In this document: piece by piece, positions 1-9,009 of the stretch | Numbering within the stretch: the first letter of the stretch is position 1 | Layout of the letters: every line of letters begins with the position of its first letter | NCBI GenBank assembly: GCA_016282015.1 | Contig: JAEEJS010000009.1 | Coordinates: 1 to 56,820 of the forward strand | Reading direction: 5' to 3' | Length of the DNA stretch: 56,820 bases | Source of the DNA: Bacteroidales bacterium | Lineage (GTDB): Bacteria; Bacteroidota; Bacteroidia; Bacteroidales; F082 | Notes under the pieces: model-generated | What the model was told of the DNA's origin: nothing | Database searches by the model: none | The model's input: only the letters and a program-made list of their open reading frames with translations | Translations under genes and position numbers: made by a program

Positions 1-339
1 CGTTGTATTTTCAATAGTCTCAACCGGCTTTCTGCACTGTGTCAAGCCGAGTAGCATCAACAAGGCGAACATGAGTGCAGCACCTTTCTTGGATGAGCGT
101 TTGCGTTTTAATGCCACATAGCCTGCACCTGCCAGCGACATTATCAATAATCCGGAGCCAAGCGGCGCTCCAGCTCCAAACGGCTCAACTGTAAAACCGC
201 TGGTAATGCCGATGACGTCTCTGGCGCCAAATACTTCCGGATTGTAAAAAAAGAAGTCTGTCTGGGCATTCATTTGTATTGATGCCATAAACATAAAACC
301 TAAAACCACGATGGTTTTTACCAAACTATATGCTTTCAT
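1..339 (-). CDS. Partial surface protein with signal peptide and internal PLGSG motif
   Basis: Reading from ATG at 339 gives 113 residues before the window edge; the rest of the gene lies to the left. It starts with a signal peptide (MKAYSLVKTIVVLGFMF..., cleavage near NAQ at about residue 25). A short linker follows, then GAPLGSGLLI, a hydrophobic stretch and KRKRSSKK. A second hydrophobic stretch ends in LLGLTQC followed by RKPVETIENTT. The block GAPLGSGLLI...GAGY...basic is the same as the C-terminal tail of the 88-residue protein at 29829-30095. Here it is internal, as if a short PLGSG protein had been fused to a second export signal. From memory, large Bacteroidales surface proteins of unknown function start this way, but the body is not visible. 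The reading frame is certain; the function is unknown. Confidence 0.75.
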   Translation of the reverse strand, partial: MKAYSLVKTIVVLGFMFMASIQMNAQTDFFFYNPEVFGARDVIGITSGFTVEPFGAGAPLGSGLLIMSLAGAGYVALKRKRSSKKGAALMFALLMLLGLTQCRKPVETIENTT

Positions 340-411
340 AGTATTGTTTTAAATGTGCCGCAAAAATACAAAAACTTTAAATCCCGTCATCCAAGCTTCA
401 AACTTTTTTTG

Positions 412-419
412 TACATTTG
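412..419 (+). promoter_or_regulatory. -7 promoter box for the uvrD-like gene
   Basis: TACATTTG matches the Bacteroidota -7 consensus TAnnTTTG and lies 20 bases before the GTG at 440. No clear -33 TTG at the usual distance was found. Its position inside the longest open frame is the main reason to reject the upstream ATG at 353 as the start. Confidence 0.5.
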
Positions 420-439
420 CAGCGAAAAATTTTTGGAAC

Positions 440-2815
440 GTGGCAGACATTCTCGAACATTTAAATGGGCCTCAACGTGAGGCTGTAACTACGATTGAGG
501 GGCCGGTAATGGTGATAGCGGGAGCCGGCTCGGGCAAAACCCGTGCCCTCACCCATCGTATCGCATACATGATAGAACAGGGTATCAACCCATTCTCTAT
601 TATGGCTCTCACGTTCACCAACAAGGCTGCCAAAGAGATGAAGGAGCGTATTATGCAGCTGGTGGAACCGGGAGCTGCGCGCAACGTGTGGATGGGAACC
701 TTCCACTCCATCTTCGCCAGAATTTTGAGAATAGAGGCTGCCAGTTTGGGCTACACTCCTGAGTTTACAATTTACGACACAGACGATTCCAAGACGCTTA
801 TCAACACCATATTGAAAGAAAGGGAACTCGACACCAAGGCCTACCCTGCCAAGTACGTGCTTCACCGCATTTCCATGGCTAAGTCGGCCCTATACACTCC
901 GGAAGACTATATCGAGAACGCCGACATTCAGGAGCAGGACCGCCGCGCCAACAAGCCGCTCATAGGCGAGATTTTCAAGACCTACAACAGCCGCCTGAAA
1001 CGCGCCAACGCCATGGATTTTGACGACATACTGTTCAACACCAACGTGCTGCTGCGCGACTTTCCCGACATACTTTACAAATATCAGCGTCATTTCCAGT
1101 ATATTCTGGTCGATGAGTATCAGGACACCAACTACGCCCAGTATCTCATCATAAAACGCATAGCGGCCATGCACGAGAACATTTGCGTGGTGGGCGACGA
1201 CGCCCAGTCGATTTACGGATTCCGCGGAGCCAACATACAGAATATTCTGAATTTCAAGATTGACTATCCCGAAAACAGACTCATACGTCTGGAGCAGAAC
1301 TACCGCTCCACCAAGACCATAGTCAACGCGGCCAACAGCGTCATAGCGAACAACAAAGACCAGATCAAGAAAAACGTTTGGTCCGACAAGGAGGAAGGTG
1401 AGCTGATCACTTTGTTGAGAGCCACTTCCGACAACGAGGAAGGCACCTTGGTGGCCAACTCCATATTCGGCTACAAGATGTCGCGTCAGCTGGCCAACAA
1501 GGACTTTGTCATTCTGTACCGCACCAACGCACAGTCGCGTTCGCTTGAGGAGGCTCTGCGCAAACAGGATATACCTTATAAAATTTACGGAGGTTTGTCG
1601 TTCTACGACCGCAAGGAGGTGAAAGACCTGCTGGCCTATTTCAGGGTAACCATCAACCCTACCGACGAGCAGGCTCTGTTGCGTATCATCAACTACCCTG
1701 CCCGAGGCATAGGCGACACCACCAAGCAGAAGCTTCAGGTGTTGGCCGACCAACGCAAATGCACCGTTTGGGATGTGTTGACTTCGCTCGACAACCAGTC
1801 GACCGACCTCAACATGGGAACAGTGCACCGTCTGCGCGACTTCGTCACTCTGATTCAGAGTTTCCAGACCCAGCTTAACAAGATGAACGCTTTTGAGCTG
1901 GCCAAGCATATAACAGAGACCGTGGGCATCATCAAGGTGCTGAAGGAAGACGAGAGCCCCGATGGAGTGATGCGAGTGCAAAATATAGAGGAATTGCTCA
2001 ACGCCATCATGGAGTTTTCAGACAAGCAGGTGGACGAGGTGACAGGCGAACAGATGGCTGTAAGCCTGCCGAAGTTTATGGAAGACGTGGCTCTGCTCAC
2101 TGACCAGGACGAAAAAGAGGAAGAAGGAGCCGACTATGTGACCATGATGACCATACACTCTGCCAAAGGTTTGGAGTTTCCATACGTTTACATCGTAGGT
2201 CTGGAGGAGAATCTCTTCCCAGGCATACAGTCATTGGGCACACGCGAAGACCTCGAAGAGGAGCGCCGTTTGTTCTACGTGGCTCTGACACGTGCCGAGA
2301 CCAAACTCATATTGAGTTATGCCGAAAGCCGCTACCGCTGGGGCAACATGACCATAAGCGAGCCCTCGCGGTTCATAGAGGAGATAGACCCAAATCTGAT
2401 TGAAAGGACGCGCAAGGCTTCGTTCAGAGGAGCCACCAAAGTGGAAGGACCGAGCTACAATCCGTTCACTTCTGGAAAAGGCAGCTGGACATACAGCGGC
2501 GACCGCCGTTACGAGACAAAGAAGACCGAAACTTCAGGTTTAGGCGAAAGACCGTCAGTTGGTATGAGTGAAAGGCAGGCTGCAGGAGCCTCCGCCCGCT
2601 ACAACGGACCCAAGGCCTCCCCTAACGACTTTGTTCCGGCAGATGCCGAAGATATTGAAGCCGGAATGCGCGTGCTGCACCAGAAGTTCGGACAGGGAAC
2701 CGTGGTAAAAGTGGAGGGCGTAGGGCCAAACCGCAAAGCATCGGTCGACTTCGACGAAAGTGGCAACAAGATGCTGATGCTCAAATTTGCAAGGCTGAGC
2801 ATTTTAAAGCAATAA
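440..2815 (+). CDS. pcrA: ATP-dependent DNA helicase UvrD/PcrA
   Basis: A superfamily 1 3'-to-5' DNA helicase used in nucleotide excision repair and removal of proteins from DNA. All SF1A motifs are visible: Walker A GAGSGKT, TFTNKAAKEM (Ia), DEYQDTN (II), GDDAQSIYGFRGA (III), QNYRST (IV), TIHSAKGLEF (V) and LFYVALTRA (VI). The C-terminal tail has the Tudor-like segment of PcrA (MRVLHQKFGQGTVVKVEG). The open frame extends back to ATG 353, but those 29 residues cross a promoter box and do not resemble the family. GTG at 440 gives VADILEHLNGPQREAV, the usual N-terminus, and a 791-residue protein. DUF4290 and murA follow on the same strand. Confidence 0.93.
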   Translation: MADILEHLNGPQREAVTTIEGPVMVIAGAGSGKTRALTHRIAYMIEQGINPFSIMALTFTNKAAKEMKERIMQLVEPGAARNVWMGTFHSIFARILRIEAASLGYTPEFTIYDTDDSKTLINTILKERELDTKAYPAKYVLHRISMAKSALYTPEDYIENADIQEQDRRANKPLIGEIFKTYNSRLKRANAMDFDDILFNTNVLLRDFPDILYKYQRHFQYILVDEYQDTNYAQYLIIKRIAAMHENICVVGDDAQSIYGFRGANIQNILNFKIDYPENRLIRLEQNYRSTKTIVNAANSVIANNKDQIKKNVWSDKEEGELITLLRATSDNEEGTLVANSIFGYKMSRQLANKDFVILYRTNAQSRSLEEALRKQDIPYKIYGGLSFYDRKEVKDLLAYFRVTINPTDEQALLRIINYPARGIGDTTKQKLQVLADQRKCTVWDVLTSLDNQSTDLNMGTVHRLRDFVTLIQSFQTQLNKMNAFELAKHITETVGIIKVLKEDESPDGVMRVQNIEELLNAIMEFSDKQVDEVTGEQMAVSLPKFMEDVALLTDQDEKEEEGADYVTMMTIHSAKGLEFPYVYIVGLEENLFPGIQSLGTREDLEEERRLFYVALTRAETKLILSYAESRYRWGNMTISEPSRFIEEIDPNLIERTRKASFRGATKVEGPSYNPFTSGKGSWTYSGDRRYETKKTETSGLGERPSVGMSERQAAGASARYNGPKASPNDFVPADAEDIEAGMRVLHQKFGQGTVVKVEGVGPNRKASVDFDESGNKMLMLKFARLSILKQ

Positions 2816-2821
2816 TTATAT

Positions 2822-2838
2822 TAGTTTAGAGTTTAAAG
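2822..2838 (+). repeat. 17-bp intergenic repeat, copy 1
   Basis: TAGTTTAGAGTTTAAAG occurs here and again, identically, at 16939-16955. Looser relatives lie after the rsmG and M16 genes. All copies sit in the short spacer just after a stop codon on the plus strand. Confidence 0.6.
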
Positions 2839-2860
2839 ATAACAGATAATAGACAAAGGT

Positions 2861-3523
2861 ATGGAGTACAATACTGAACGTGAAAAGATTGTGATTTCGG
2901 AATATGGCCGCAACATTCAGGTCATGATTAGGCATCTCATGGACATAGAAGACCGCCGTCAACGCACCGAGGCGGCATATTTCATAGTCAGCGTGATGGC
3001 TCAGATGAATCCTCAGGTCAAGGAGTCGAACGACTACATGCACAAGCTGTGGGACCATCTTTACATCATTTCAGACTACAAGCTCGATGTGGACGGCCCT
3101 TACGACCCGCCTACACCTGAGATGCAGAAGAAGAAACCCGATCACGTGGGCTATCAGAAAAACAACATCCGCTACGGACATTACGGACAATATATATATG
3201 ATGTGGTCAAGAAGGTGAAGGAGATGGAAGACGGCCCGAAGAAACAGGCCATACTCATCAACATCGCCAACCAGATGAAGCGCGATTACCTCAACTGGAA
3301 CCGCGACACCGTCAACGACCTGCTCATTCTGGACGACCTGTACAAGATTTCCGGCGAGGAGATAGTGCTCCCGATGGACACCAAGCTCATCCCGACAAAC
3401 GAGATTCTGAACAAGCAGCCTCAGCAGCAGCAACAGCAGAAAAAGAAAAACGGCAAGAAGAAAAACAACAACCAGCCGCAGGCAAAACAGGTCAATCCAA
3501 ACCGTCCCAACAAAAAACAGTAA
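2861..3523 (+). CDS. DUF4290 domain protein
   Basis: A 220-residue protein with no signal peptide. Residues 1-180 match the DUF4290 family of Bacteroidota, recognisable from the N-terminal MEYNTEREKIVISEYGRN, RTEAAYFIVSVMAQMNPQ and a central HLYIISDYKLDVDGPY segment. The C-terminal 40 residues are a low-complexity tail rich in Gln, Lys and Asn. The biochemical function of the family is not known to me. The gene lies 45 bases after uvrD and 3 bases before murA, so it is very probably in one transcript with murA. This pairing is common in the phylum, from memory. Confidence 0.88.
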   Translation: MEYNTEREKIVISEYGRNIQVMIRHLMDIEDRRQRTEAAYFIVSVMAQMNPQVKESNDYMHKLWDHLYIISDYKLDVDGPYDPPTPEMQKKKPDHVGYQKNNIRYGHYGQYIYDVVKKVKEMEDGPKKQAILINIANQMKRDYLNWNRDTVNDLLILDDLYKISGEEIVLPMDTKLIPTNEILNKQPQQQQQQKKKNGKKKNNNQPQAKQVNPNRPNKKQ

Positions 3524-3526
3524 GTC

Positions 3527-4837
3527 ATGGCATCATTCAGAGTAACCGGAGGCAACAAGCTCAATGGAGTGATAGTGCCACAGGGCGCTAAAAACGAGGC
3601 GATGCAGGTGTTATGCGCCGCCTTGCTCACCGACGAGCCGGTGACCATCACCAACCTCCCCGACATCCTCGATATAAACAACCTCATCGACCTGATGAGC
3701 GGCATGGGCGTCAAAGTGGACCGCAAGAGCAAGAGCGAGGTGACTTTGCAAGCTCATTCCATCAACCACGATTACTTCGACACCGACGATTTTCATCAGC
3801 GCGCTACACGTCTGCGCGGCTCGGTGATGATACTGGGTCCGCTATTGGCCCGCTTCGGCATGGGTTATATGCCCCGACCGGGTGGTGACAAGATAGGACG
3901 CAGACGTCTGGACACTCACCTTATCGGATTGCAGAAACTCGGCGCCACCATGGAGACCGCCGATATGGACTACTGCTACCGTCTGGTGGCGCCGTCCGAC
4001 GGCCTGAAAGGCACTTACATGCTGCTTGACGAGGCTTCGGTGACAGGTACGGCCAACATAGTAATGGCCGCAGTCATGGCTAAGGGCGAGACCACAATTT
4101 TCAACGCCGCCTGCGAGCCATATCTGGTGCAGCTTTGCCGCATGCTCACAGCCATGGGTGCCCATATAGAAGGCATAGGCTCCAACCTCCTTAAGATAAA
4201 AGGTGTTGACAAACTTCACGGCACCACACACCGACTGCTTGCTGACATGATTGAAGTGGGTTCGTTTATCGGACTGGCCGCAATGACAGGCTCCGACATC
4301 ACCATCAAGGACGCCGGCATCAAAGACCTGGGCATAATACCCAACGTCTTCCGCAAACTGGGCATCAAAATGGAGTTCATTGGCGACGACATTCACATCC
4401 CGGCTCAGGAACACTATGAGGTTGACACCTTCCTGGACGGCTCCATTCTGACCATAGCCGACGCTCCGTGGCCCGGCTTCACCCCCGACCTTATCAGTAT
4501 AGTGTTGGTGGTGGCAACACAGGCCAAGGGCACCGTACTCATCCACCAGAAGATGTTCGAAAGCCGTCTGTTCTTCGTCGACAAACTCATCGACATGGGA
4601 GCCCAGATCATTCTTTGCGACCCTCACCGTGCCAATGTCATCGGACTGGACCGCAGCCATCAGCTCAAGGCTCTGCGCATGGCTTCGCCCGACATACGTG
4701 CAGGCGTCGCACTGCTCATAGCGGCACTGTCGGCCGACGGCACCTCCATCATAGACAACATCGACCAGATTGACCGCGGCTATCAGGACATAGACGGCCG
4801 ACTGCGGCAACTGGGAGCTCAGATTGAACGTCTTTAA
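3527..4837 (+). CDS. murA: UDP-N-acetylglucosamine 1-carboxyvinyltransferase MurA
   Basis: Transfers enolpyruvate from PEP to UDP-GlcNAc, the first committed step of peptidoglycan synthesis, in the cytosol. The 436-residue length is usual. Lys22-Asn23 of the substrate site are present (GAKNEAM). In the active-site loop, normally PGGC, the sequence is PGGDKIGRRRLDTH, so the PEP-binding cysteine (Cys115 in E. coli numbering) is Asp121. A Cys-to-Asp change at this place is known to keep activity and to block alkylation by fosfomycin. I infer intrinsic resistance of the enzyme to that drug. The gene starts 3 bases after DUF4290 and ends before an intrinsic terminator. Confidence 0.95.
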   Translation: MASFRVTGGNKLNGVIVPQGAKNEAMQVLCAALLTDEPVTITNLPDILDINNLIDLMSGMGVKVDRKSKSEVTLQAHSINHDYFDTDDFHQRATRLRGSVMILGPLLARFGMGYMPRPGGDKIGRRRLDTHLIGLQKLGATMETADMDYCYRLVAPSDGLKGTYMLLDEASVTGTANIVMAAVMAKGETTIFNAACEPYLVQLCRMLTAMGAHIEGIGSNLLKIKGVDKLHGTTHRLLADMIEVGSFIGLAAMTGSDITIKDAGIKDLGIIPNVFRKLGIKMEFIGDDIHIPAQEHYEVDTFLDGSILTIADAPWPGFTPDLISIVLVVATQAKGTVLIHQKMFESRLFFVDKLIDMGAQIILCDPHRANVIGLDRSHQLKALRMASPDIRAGVALLIAALSADGTSIIDNIDQIDRGYQDIDGRLRQLGAQIERL

Positions 4838-4858
4838 ACAAACCATTTGAAAGTACAT

Positions 4859-4899
4859 TCGTGCCAAACTGACATAAAGTCTGCTTTGGCACGATTTTT
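4859..4899 (+). terminator. Intrinsic terminator after murA
   Basis: Arms TCGTGCCAAA (4859-4868) and TTTGGCACGA (4885-4894) form a perfect 10-bp stem with a 16-base loop, followed by TTTTT. It closes the uvrD-DUF4290-murA unit and separates it from grpE. Confidence 0.8.
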
Positions 4900-4928
4900 G
4901 ACATACCCTTCCGAATTATGAGTATAAA
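4898..4928 (+). promoter_or_regulatory. Possible promoter of the grpE-dnaJ unit
   Basis: TTGACA at 4898-4903 and TATAAA at 4923-4928 stand 19 bases apart, 18 bases before the grpE start codon. This resembles a classical sigma-70 promoter more than the TAnnTTTG type found elsewhere in the window. AT-rich spacers produce such pairs by chance, so this is tentative. Confidence 0.25.
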
Positions 4929-4945
4929 GTAAAACAAAATATATC

Positions 4946-5500
4946 ATGGGAGAAAATAAAAAGCACAAAAAAGATTCTCAACACGTTGAGGACCAAAAGA
5001 TTAAAGATGTAAAAGAGCAGGAAGTCAAAGAGGCCGAAGCCGAGACAAAGGAAGAGAAGACTGACAATTTTGAGGAGAAATTCAACGAATTGAATGACAA
5101 GTATCTCCGTTTGTACTCGGAATATGACAATTATCGCAAAAGGACTGCCATCGAGAAGATGGAACTTCTCAAGACCGCGGCCGAAGGCACCATCAACGCC
5201 CTGTTGCCTATACTCGACGACTTCGAGCGCGCCCTCCCCACCATGGAGAACCGCGAAGACAAGACCGACTACGAAGGCATCTTGTTGATTTACAATAAAT
5301 TCAAACGCACCTTGGAACAGAAAGGCCTTGAAGAGATAGCGGCACTCGGCGCTGACTTCAACACCGACGAACACGAGGCTCTCACCCAAATCCCTGCCCC
5401 TGACGAAAGCCAGAAGGACAAAGTGATTGACGTGATTCAGAAAGGCTACAAGCTGAACGGCAAGGTGATACGTTACGCCAGAGTTGTTGTAGGTTGTTAA
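4946..5500 (+). CDS. grpE: Nucleotide exchange factor GrpE
   Basis: Releases ADP from DnaK in the Hsp70 folding cycle. The 184-residue protein has a highly charged N-terminal 45 residues, a long helix region (KFNELNDKYLRLYSEYDNYRKRT, part of the dimer stalk) and the C-terminal beta domain ending in the family motif GYKLNGKVIRYARVVVG. It lies 11 bases before dnaJ, forming the common grpE-dnaJ pair. DnaK is not in the window. The start ATG at 4946 follows a murA terminator and a possible promoter. Confidence 0.95.
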   Translation: MGENKKHKKDSQHVEDQKIKDVKEQEVKEAEAETKEEKTDNFEEKFNELNDKYLRLYSEYDNYRKRTAIEKMELLKTAAEGTINALLPILDDFERALPTMENREDKTDYEGILLIYNKFKRTLEQKGLEEIAALGADFNTDEHEALTQIPAPDESQKDKVIDVIQKGYKLNGKVIRYARVVVGC

Positions 5501-5511
5501 ATTATTGAAAA

Positions 5512-6672
5512 ATGGCAGAGAAAAGAGATTACTACGAAGTGCTGGAGGTGCCTAAAAACGCCACAGCAGACGAGATAAAAAAGGCTTACCGCAAGAAAGC
5601 CCTGCAGTACCATCCCGACAGAAATCCAGGCGACAAGGAAGCTGAGGAGAAGTTCAAGGAGGCTGCTGAGGCTTACGGAGTGTTGAGCGACGAGAAAAAA
5701 CGTGCCCGTTACGACCAGTACGGCCACGCCGGTGTCAGCGGACAGGACTTCAGCGGAGCGTCAATGAACGACATATTCAGCCAGTTCGGCGACATCTTCA
5801 GCGACCTGTTCGGAGGCGGTGGCGGTGGCTTCGGATTCAACTTCGGCGGAGGCGGCTTCGGAGGTTTTGGAGGCGGCGGCTCGCAAAAGCCGGTCTACCG
5901 TGGCTCCAACCTGCGTCTGCGCGTCAAGTTGTCGTTGGAAGAGATCAACACCGGCGTCAAGAAAAAGGTGAAGGTCAACAAATATGTCACCTGCACCAAG
6001 TGTAACGGCAGCGGCTCCGAAGACGGACAGACCGAGACCTGCAAGACCTGCGGCGGCAGAGGCCAGCGCATGATGCGTTCGGGCTTCTTCACCCAAGTCA
6101 GCACCTGCCCTACCTGCGGAGGTGAAGGCCGTGTCATCAAGAAGAAATGTCCTGCCTGTAACGGCGACGGCATAGTCAAAGGCGAAGAGGTTATCGAACT
6201 CGACATCCCGGCCGGCGTGATGGAAGGCATGCAGCTTTCGGTACGCGGCAAGGGCAATGCCGGCGCACGCAACGGAGTGCCGGGCGATTTGCTCATCATC
6301 ATCGAAGAGGAGAAGAACCCGTTGTTCGAACGCGACGAGGCCAACCTCATTCACAACCTGTTCATCAGCATGCCACAGGCGGCCCTCGGATGCAATGTCG
6401 AGGTGCCATGCATAGGCGGCAAGGTCAACATCAAGATTCCGGCAGGCACTCAGAGCGGCGACATCATGCGCGTCAGAGGCAAAGGACTGCCTATCATCAA
6501 CAGTTACGGACGAGGCGATCTCATCATCAACGTCAACGTGTGGACGCCTAAGAAACTGTCAAAAGACGAGGAGAAAATCATGAAAGAACTCCTCGAGAGC
6601 GATAATTTCAAACCCAAACCCGGCGCCAACGACAAGAGTGCGTTCGATAAAATAAGAGATTTCTTCAAATAA
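5512..6672 (+). CDS. dnaJ: Chaperone DnaJ
   Basis: Hsp40 co-chaperone that delivers substrates to DnaK and stimulates its ATPase. The J domain (residues 1-70) contains the HPD motif at 34-36. A long Gly/Phe-rich linker covers about 76-125. Four CxxCxGxG zinc motifs start at Cys161, Cys177, Cys199 and Cys213, and the two C-terminal beta domains follow, so this is a complete type I DnaJ of 386 residues. It is followed after only 3 bases by an ABC transporter ATPase gene, suggesting one transcript of four genes (grpE, dnaJ, ATPase, permease). Confidence 0.97.
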   Translation: MAEKRDYYEVLEVPKNATADEIKKAYRKKALQYHPDRNPGDKEAEEKFKEAAEAYGVLSDEKKRARYDQYGHAGVSGQDFSGASMNDIFSQFGDIFSDLFGGGGGGFGFNFGGGGFGGFGGGGSQKPVYRGSNLRLRVKLSLEEINTGVKKKVKVNKYVTCTKCNGSGSEDGQTETCKTCGGRGQRMMRSGFFTQVSTCPTCGGEGRVIKKKCPACNGDGIVKGEEVIELDIPAGVMEGMQLSVRGKGNAGARNGVPGDLLIIIEEEKNPLFERDEANLIHNLFISMPQAALGCNVEVPCIGGKVNIKIPAGTQSGDIMRVRGKGLPIINSYGRGDLIINVNVWTPKKLSKDEEKIMKELLESDNFKPKPGANDKSAFDKIRDFFK

Positions 6673-6675
6673 ACG

Positions 6676-7584
6676 ATGAACTGCCTGGAAATAAATAACG
6701 TCTGTAAGACGTACGGCACCAAGCGGGTGCTTGACAACATCTCGATAACGGTGCCTCAAAGGAGCATATACGGTCTGCTGGGTCCTAACGGAGCCGGCAA
6801 GACCACGCTCATCAGAATACTCAACCAGATTACCATGCCCGACTCGGGAAACATTCTCCTCAACGGCCAGCCGCTAAGCCCGACCGACATATCCAACATA
6901 GGATATTTGCCCGAGGAGCGCGGCCTATACAAGAAGATGAAGGTGAGCGAACAGGCCATCTACCTGGCCCAGCTCAAGGGATTGGACGCCCGCGAAGCTG
7001 AGAAACGCCTGCGTCACTGGTTCATCAAGTTTGAGATTCAAAACTGGTGGGACAAGAAAGTGGAAGAGCTCAGCAAAGGCATGCAGCAGAAGGTGCAGTT
7101 CATAGTCACCGTCATACACGAGCCCAAGCTGCTCATATTCGACGAGCCTTTCTCGGGCTTCGACCCCATCAACGTCAACCTCCTGAAAAACGAGATTCTG
7201 GAGTTGCGCGACAAAGGCGCCACCATACTGTTCTCCACACACAACATGGCCTCGGTCGAAGAGCTTTGCGACAACATCATGCTCATCAACCACGGCCAGA
7301 AGATTCTGGAGGGCAGCGTTTACGACATCAAGCAGCAATACAAGAGCCACAAATTTGAAATCGTCATCCGTCCGTTTAAGGAAGCCATCAATATTCCTGA
7401 CAATCACACCATTTTATCGACTGAAAGGGATGCCAACGGCGAGATGCACATCATGGTTTCTTCAACCCAGGCCAACGACCTTATCACCGATGTCATACGC
7501 GAAGGCGAAATAGTCTCCTTCAAGGAGGTGCTGCCGTCTATGAACGATATTTTCATCAATCTTGTTTCATCTTCAAACAATTGA
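6676..7584 (+). CDS. ABC-2 type transporter, ATP-binding subunit
   Basis: The 302-residue ATPase of an export-type ABC transporter, NatA-like. Walker A GPNGAGKTT lies at about residue 36. The signature is LSKGMQQKVQ, a variant of LSGGQ typical of this subfamily. Walker B is LLIFDEPFSGFDP and the H-loop is STHNM. A C-terminal domain of about 80 residues follows the ATPase core. The gene starts 3 bases after dnaJ and ends 13 bases before the permease gene, which is its obvious partner. The substrate is unknown; NatAB-like systems have been linked to sodium export, but that cannot be read from this sequence. Confidence 0.9.
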   Translation: MNCLEINNVCKTYGTKRVLDNISITVPQRSIYGLLGPNGAGKTTLIRILNQITMPDSGNILLNGQPLSPTDISNIGYLPEERGLYKKMKVSEQAIYLAQLKGLDAREAEKRLRHWFIKFEIQNWWDKKVEELSKGMQQKVQFIVTVIHEPKLLIFDEPFSGFDPINVNLLKNEILELRDKGATILFSTHNMASVEELCDNIMLINHGQKILEGSVYDIKQQYKSHKFEIVIRPFKEAINIPDNHTILSTERDANGEMHIMVSSTQANDLITDVIREGEIVSFKEVLPSMNDIFINLVSSSNN

Positions 7585-7597
7585 TTATCAATAAGCC

Positions 7598-8905
7598 ATG
7601 AAAATAGGTATCATCATCAAAAGAGAATATCTGACACGAGTCAAAAAGCGCTCGTTCCTCATATTAACCTTGCTCGCTCCCCTCTTCTTCGCGGCCATCA
7701 TGTTCCTTCCGGCCATACTGATGGAAAACTCGGAAAAATTCGATCAGAAGAAAGTGATAGCGGTGCGCGACGAGTCGGAACTGTTCCTCGGGAAGTTCGA
7801 AAACACCGACTTCAACACCTTTATTTATATTGACAAGGACTTAGACGAAGCCAAAACTCTGGTGAAAAACGGAGAATACGACGGGTTGGTCTACATCCCG
7901 GGCACCAAGCTCAACGTGCCGGTAAACGCTGAAATCTACAGCGTGCGTCAGCTGCCGATGACCTTGGTCACGCACATACGAGCAACCATGAAAAATGTGG
8001 TTGAACACGAGAAACTCATGGCCTCGGGCATAGATCCGGCCGTAGTGAAGGCCGCCAGCACCACCATCAACGTGCAGTCGATAAGAATGAGCGAGGACGC
8101 CGAAAAAGAGTCGTTCAGCGAGTTTGAGTTTTTGATAGGCATACTGCTCTGCACTTTGATTTATTTCGTGGTGTTCCTGTTCTCTTCTCAAGTGATGCGT
8201 GGAGTAATCGAAGAGAAAACCAACCGCATAATCGAGGTTATTGTCAGCTCCGTCAAGCCTTTCGAGCTGATGATGGGTAAAATCATAGGCATAGGTCTGG
8301 TGGGCTTGACACAGTTCCTGATTTGGGTGGTTCTCACCTTGGCCATAGCCGGTATAGGCTCAACCTTCCTGCCCACACAGGACGTGTTCTCGACCGGCAC
8401 CGTGATGTCCGAACAAATCACTGAAACAGCTGAAAACTCCGACACTCAGGCAATGCTGAAAGAAGTATTCAACATTATAGATTCCATCAATTTCAAGACC
8501 ATATTGTGGTGCTTCCTGTTGTACTTCTTAGGCGGATATTTCCTGTATTCGGCCATCTTCGCCGGCATAGGCTCGGCCGTAGACAACGAGACCGACACCC
8601 AGCAGTTTGTCACTCCTATCAGTTTGATACTCATAATACCGCTCATTTGCTCGGGATTCATATCCAACGCTCCCGACAGCTCGTTCGCGGTATGGCTTTC
8701 GATGATACCGTTCACCTCACCTCTGGCAATGATGCTCAGGATACCCTACGGGGTGCCAATTTGGCAGGTGTCAGTATCGGTAGCCCTGCTTTTCATCACC
8801 TTTATCATCTTCACCTGGCTGGCCAGCAAAGTGTACCGCACAGGCATATTGATGTACGGCAAAAAAGCCTCCTGGAAAGAAATTTTCAAGTGGATCAAAT
8901 ATTAA
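7598..8905 (+). CDS. ABC-2 type transporter permease, NatB-like
   Basis: The 435-residue membrane subunit partnering the upstream ATPase. One membrane segment near residues 21-42 is followed by a large periplasmic domain (about 45-175). Five further hydrophobic segments follow at roughly 178-200, 225-255, 300-325, 340-360 and 375-400. The segment MRGVIEEKTNRIIEVIVSSVKPFELMMGKIIGIG is the hallmark of ABC-2 permeases of the NatB type. It is in the cytoplasmic membrane. It probably ends the grpE-dnaJ transcript, as a strong promoter for secDF lies right after it. Confidence 0.88.
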   Translation: MKIGIIIKREYLTRVKKRSFLILTLLAPLFFAAIMFLPAILMENSEKFDQKKVIAVRDESELFLGKFENTDFNTFIYIDKDLDEAKTLVKNGEYDGLVYIPGTKLNVPVNAEIYSVRQLPMTLVTHIRATMKNVVEHEKLMASGIDPAVVKAASTTINVQSIRMSEDAEKESFSEFEFLIGILLCTLIYFVVFLFSSQVMRGVIEEKTNRIIEVIVSSVKPFELMMGKIIGIGLVGLTQFLIWVVLTLAIAGIGSTFLPTQDVFSTGTVMSEQITETAENSDTQAMLKEVFNIIDSINFKTILWCFLLYFLGGYFLYSAIFAGIGSAVDNETDTQQFVTPISLILIIPLICSGFISNAPDSSFAVWLSMIPFTSPLAMMLRIPYGVPIWQVSVSVALLFITFIIFTWLASKVYRTGILMYGKKASWKEIFKWIKY

Positions 8906-8916
8906 TAAAAAAATAT

Positions 8917-8947
8917 TTTGTCAGCTTCAAAAATTGTCGTATCTTTG
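8917..8947 (+). promoter_or_regulatory. Promoter of secDF
   Basis: TTTG at 8917-8920, a 19-base spacer and TATCTTTG at 8940-8947 are a full match to the Bacteroidota housekeeping promoter. The predicted leader is about 55 bases and AT-rich, ending at the secDF ATG. Confidence 0.8.
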
Positions 8948-9009
8948 CACGCTAAAAATTTTTGTAGAATTTAAAGAAAAGTTTAATTAATAAAAAAATT
9001 CGATTTACA

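Noticed and set aside
353..439. N-terminal extension of the uvrD-like gene
   Set aside because: It spans a -7 promoter box, contains no family sequence, and is a chance open frame.
890..1981. Long minus-strand open frame opposite uvrD
   Set aside because: Shadow of the real gene: no family pattern and no start signals. The same holds for 3842-4867, 5761-6354 and 27699-28394.
5800..5885. Gly-rich repeat in dnaJ as an inserted element
   Set aside because: It is the normal Gly/Phe-rich linker of type I DnaJ proteins.
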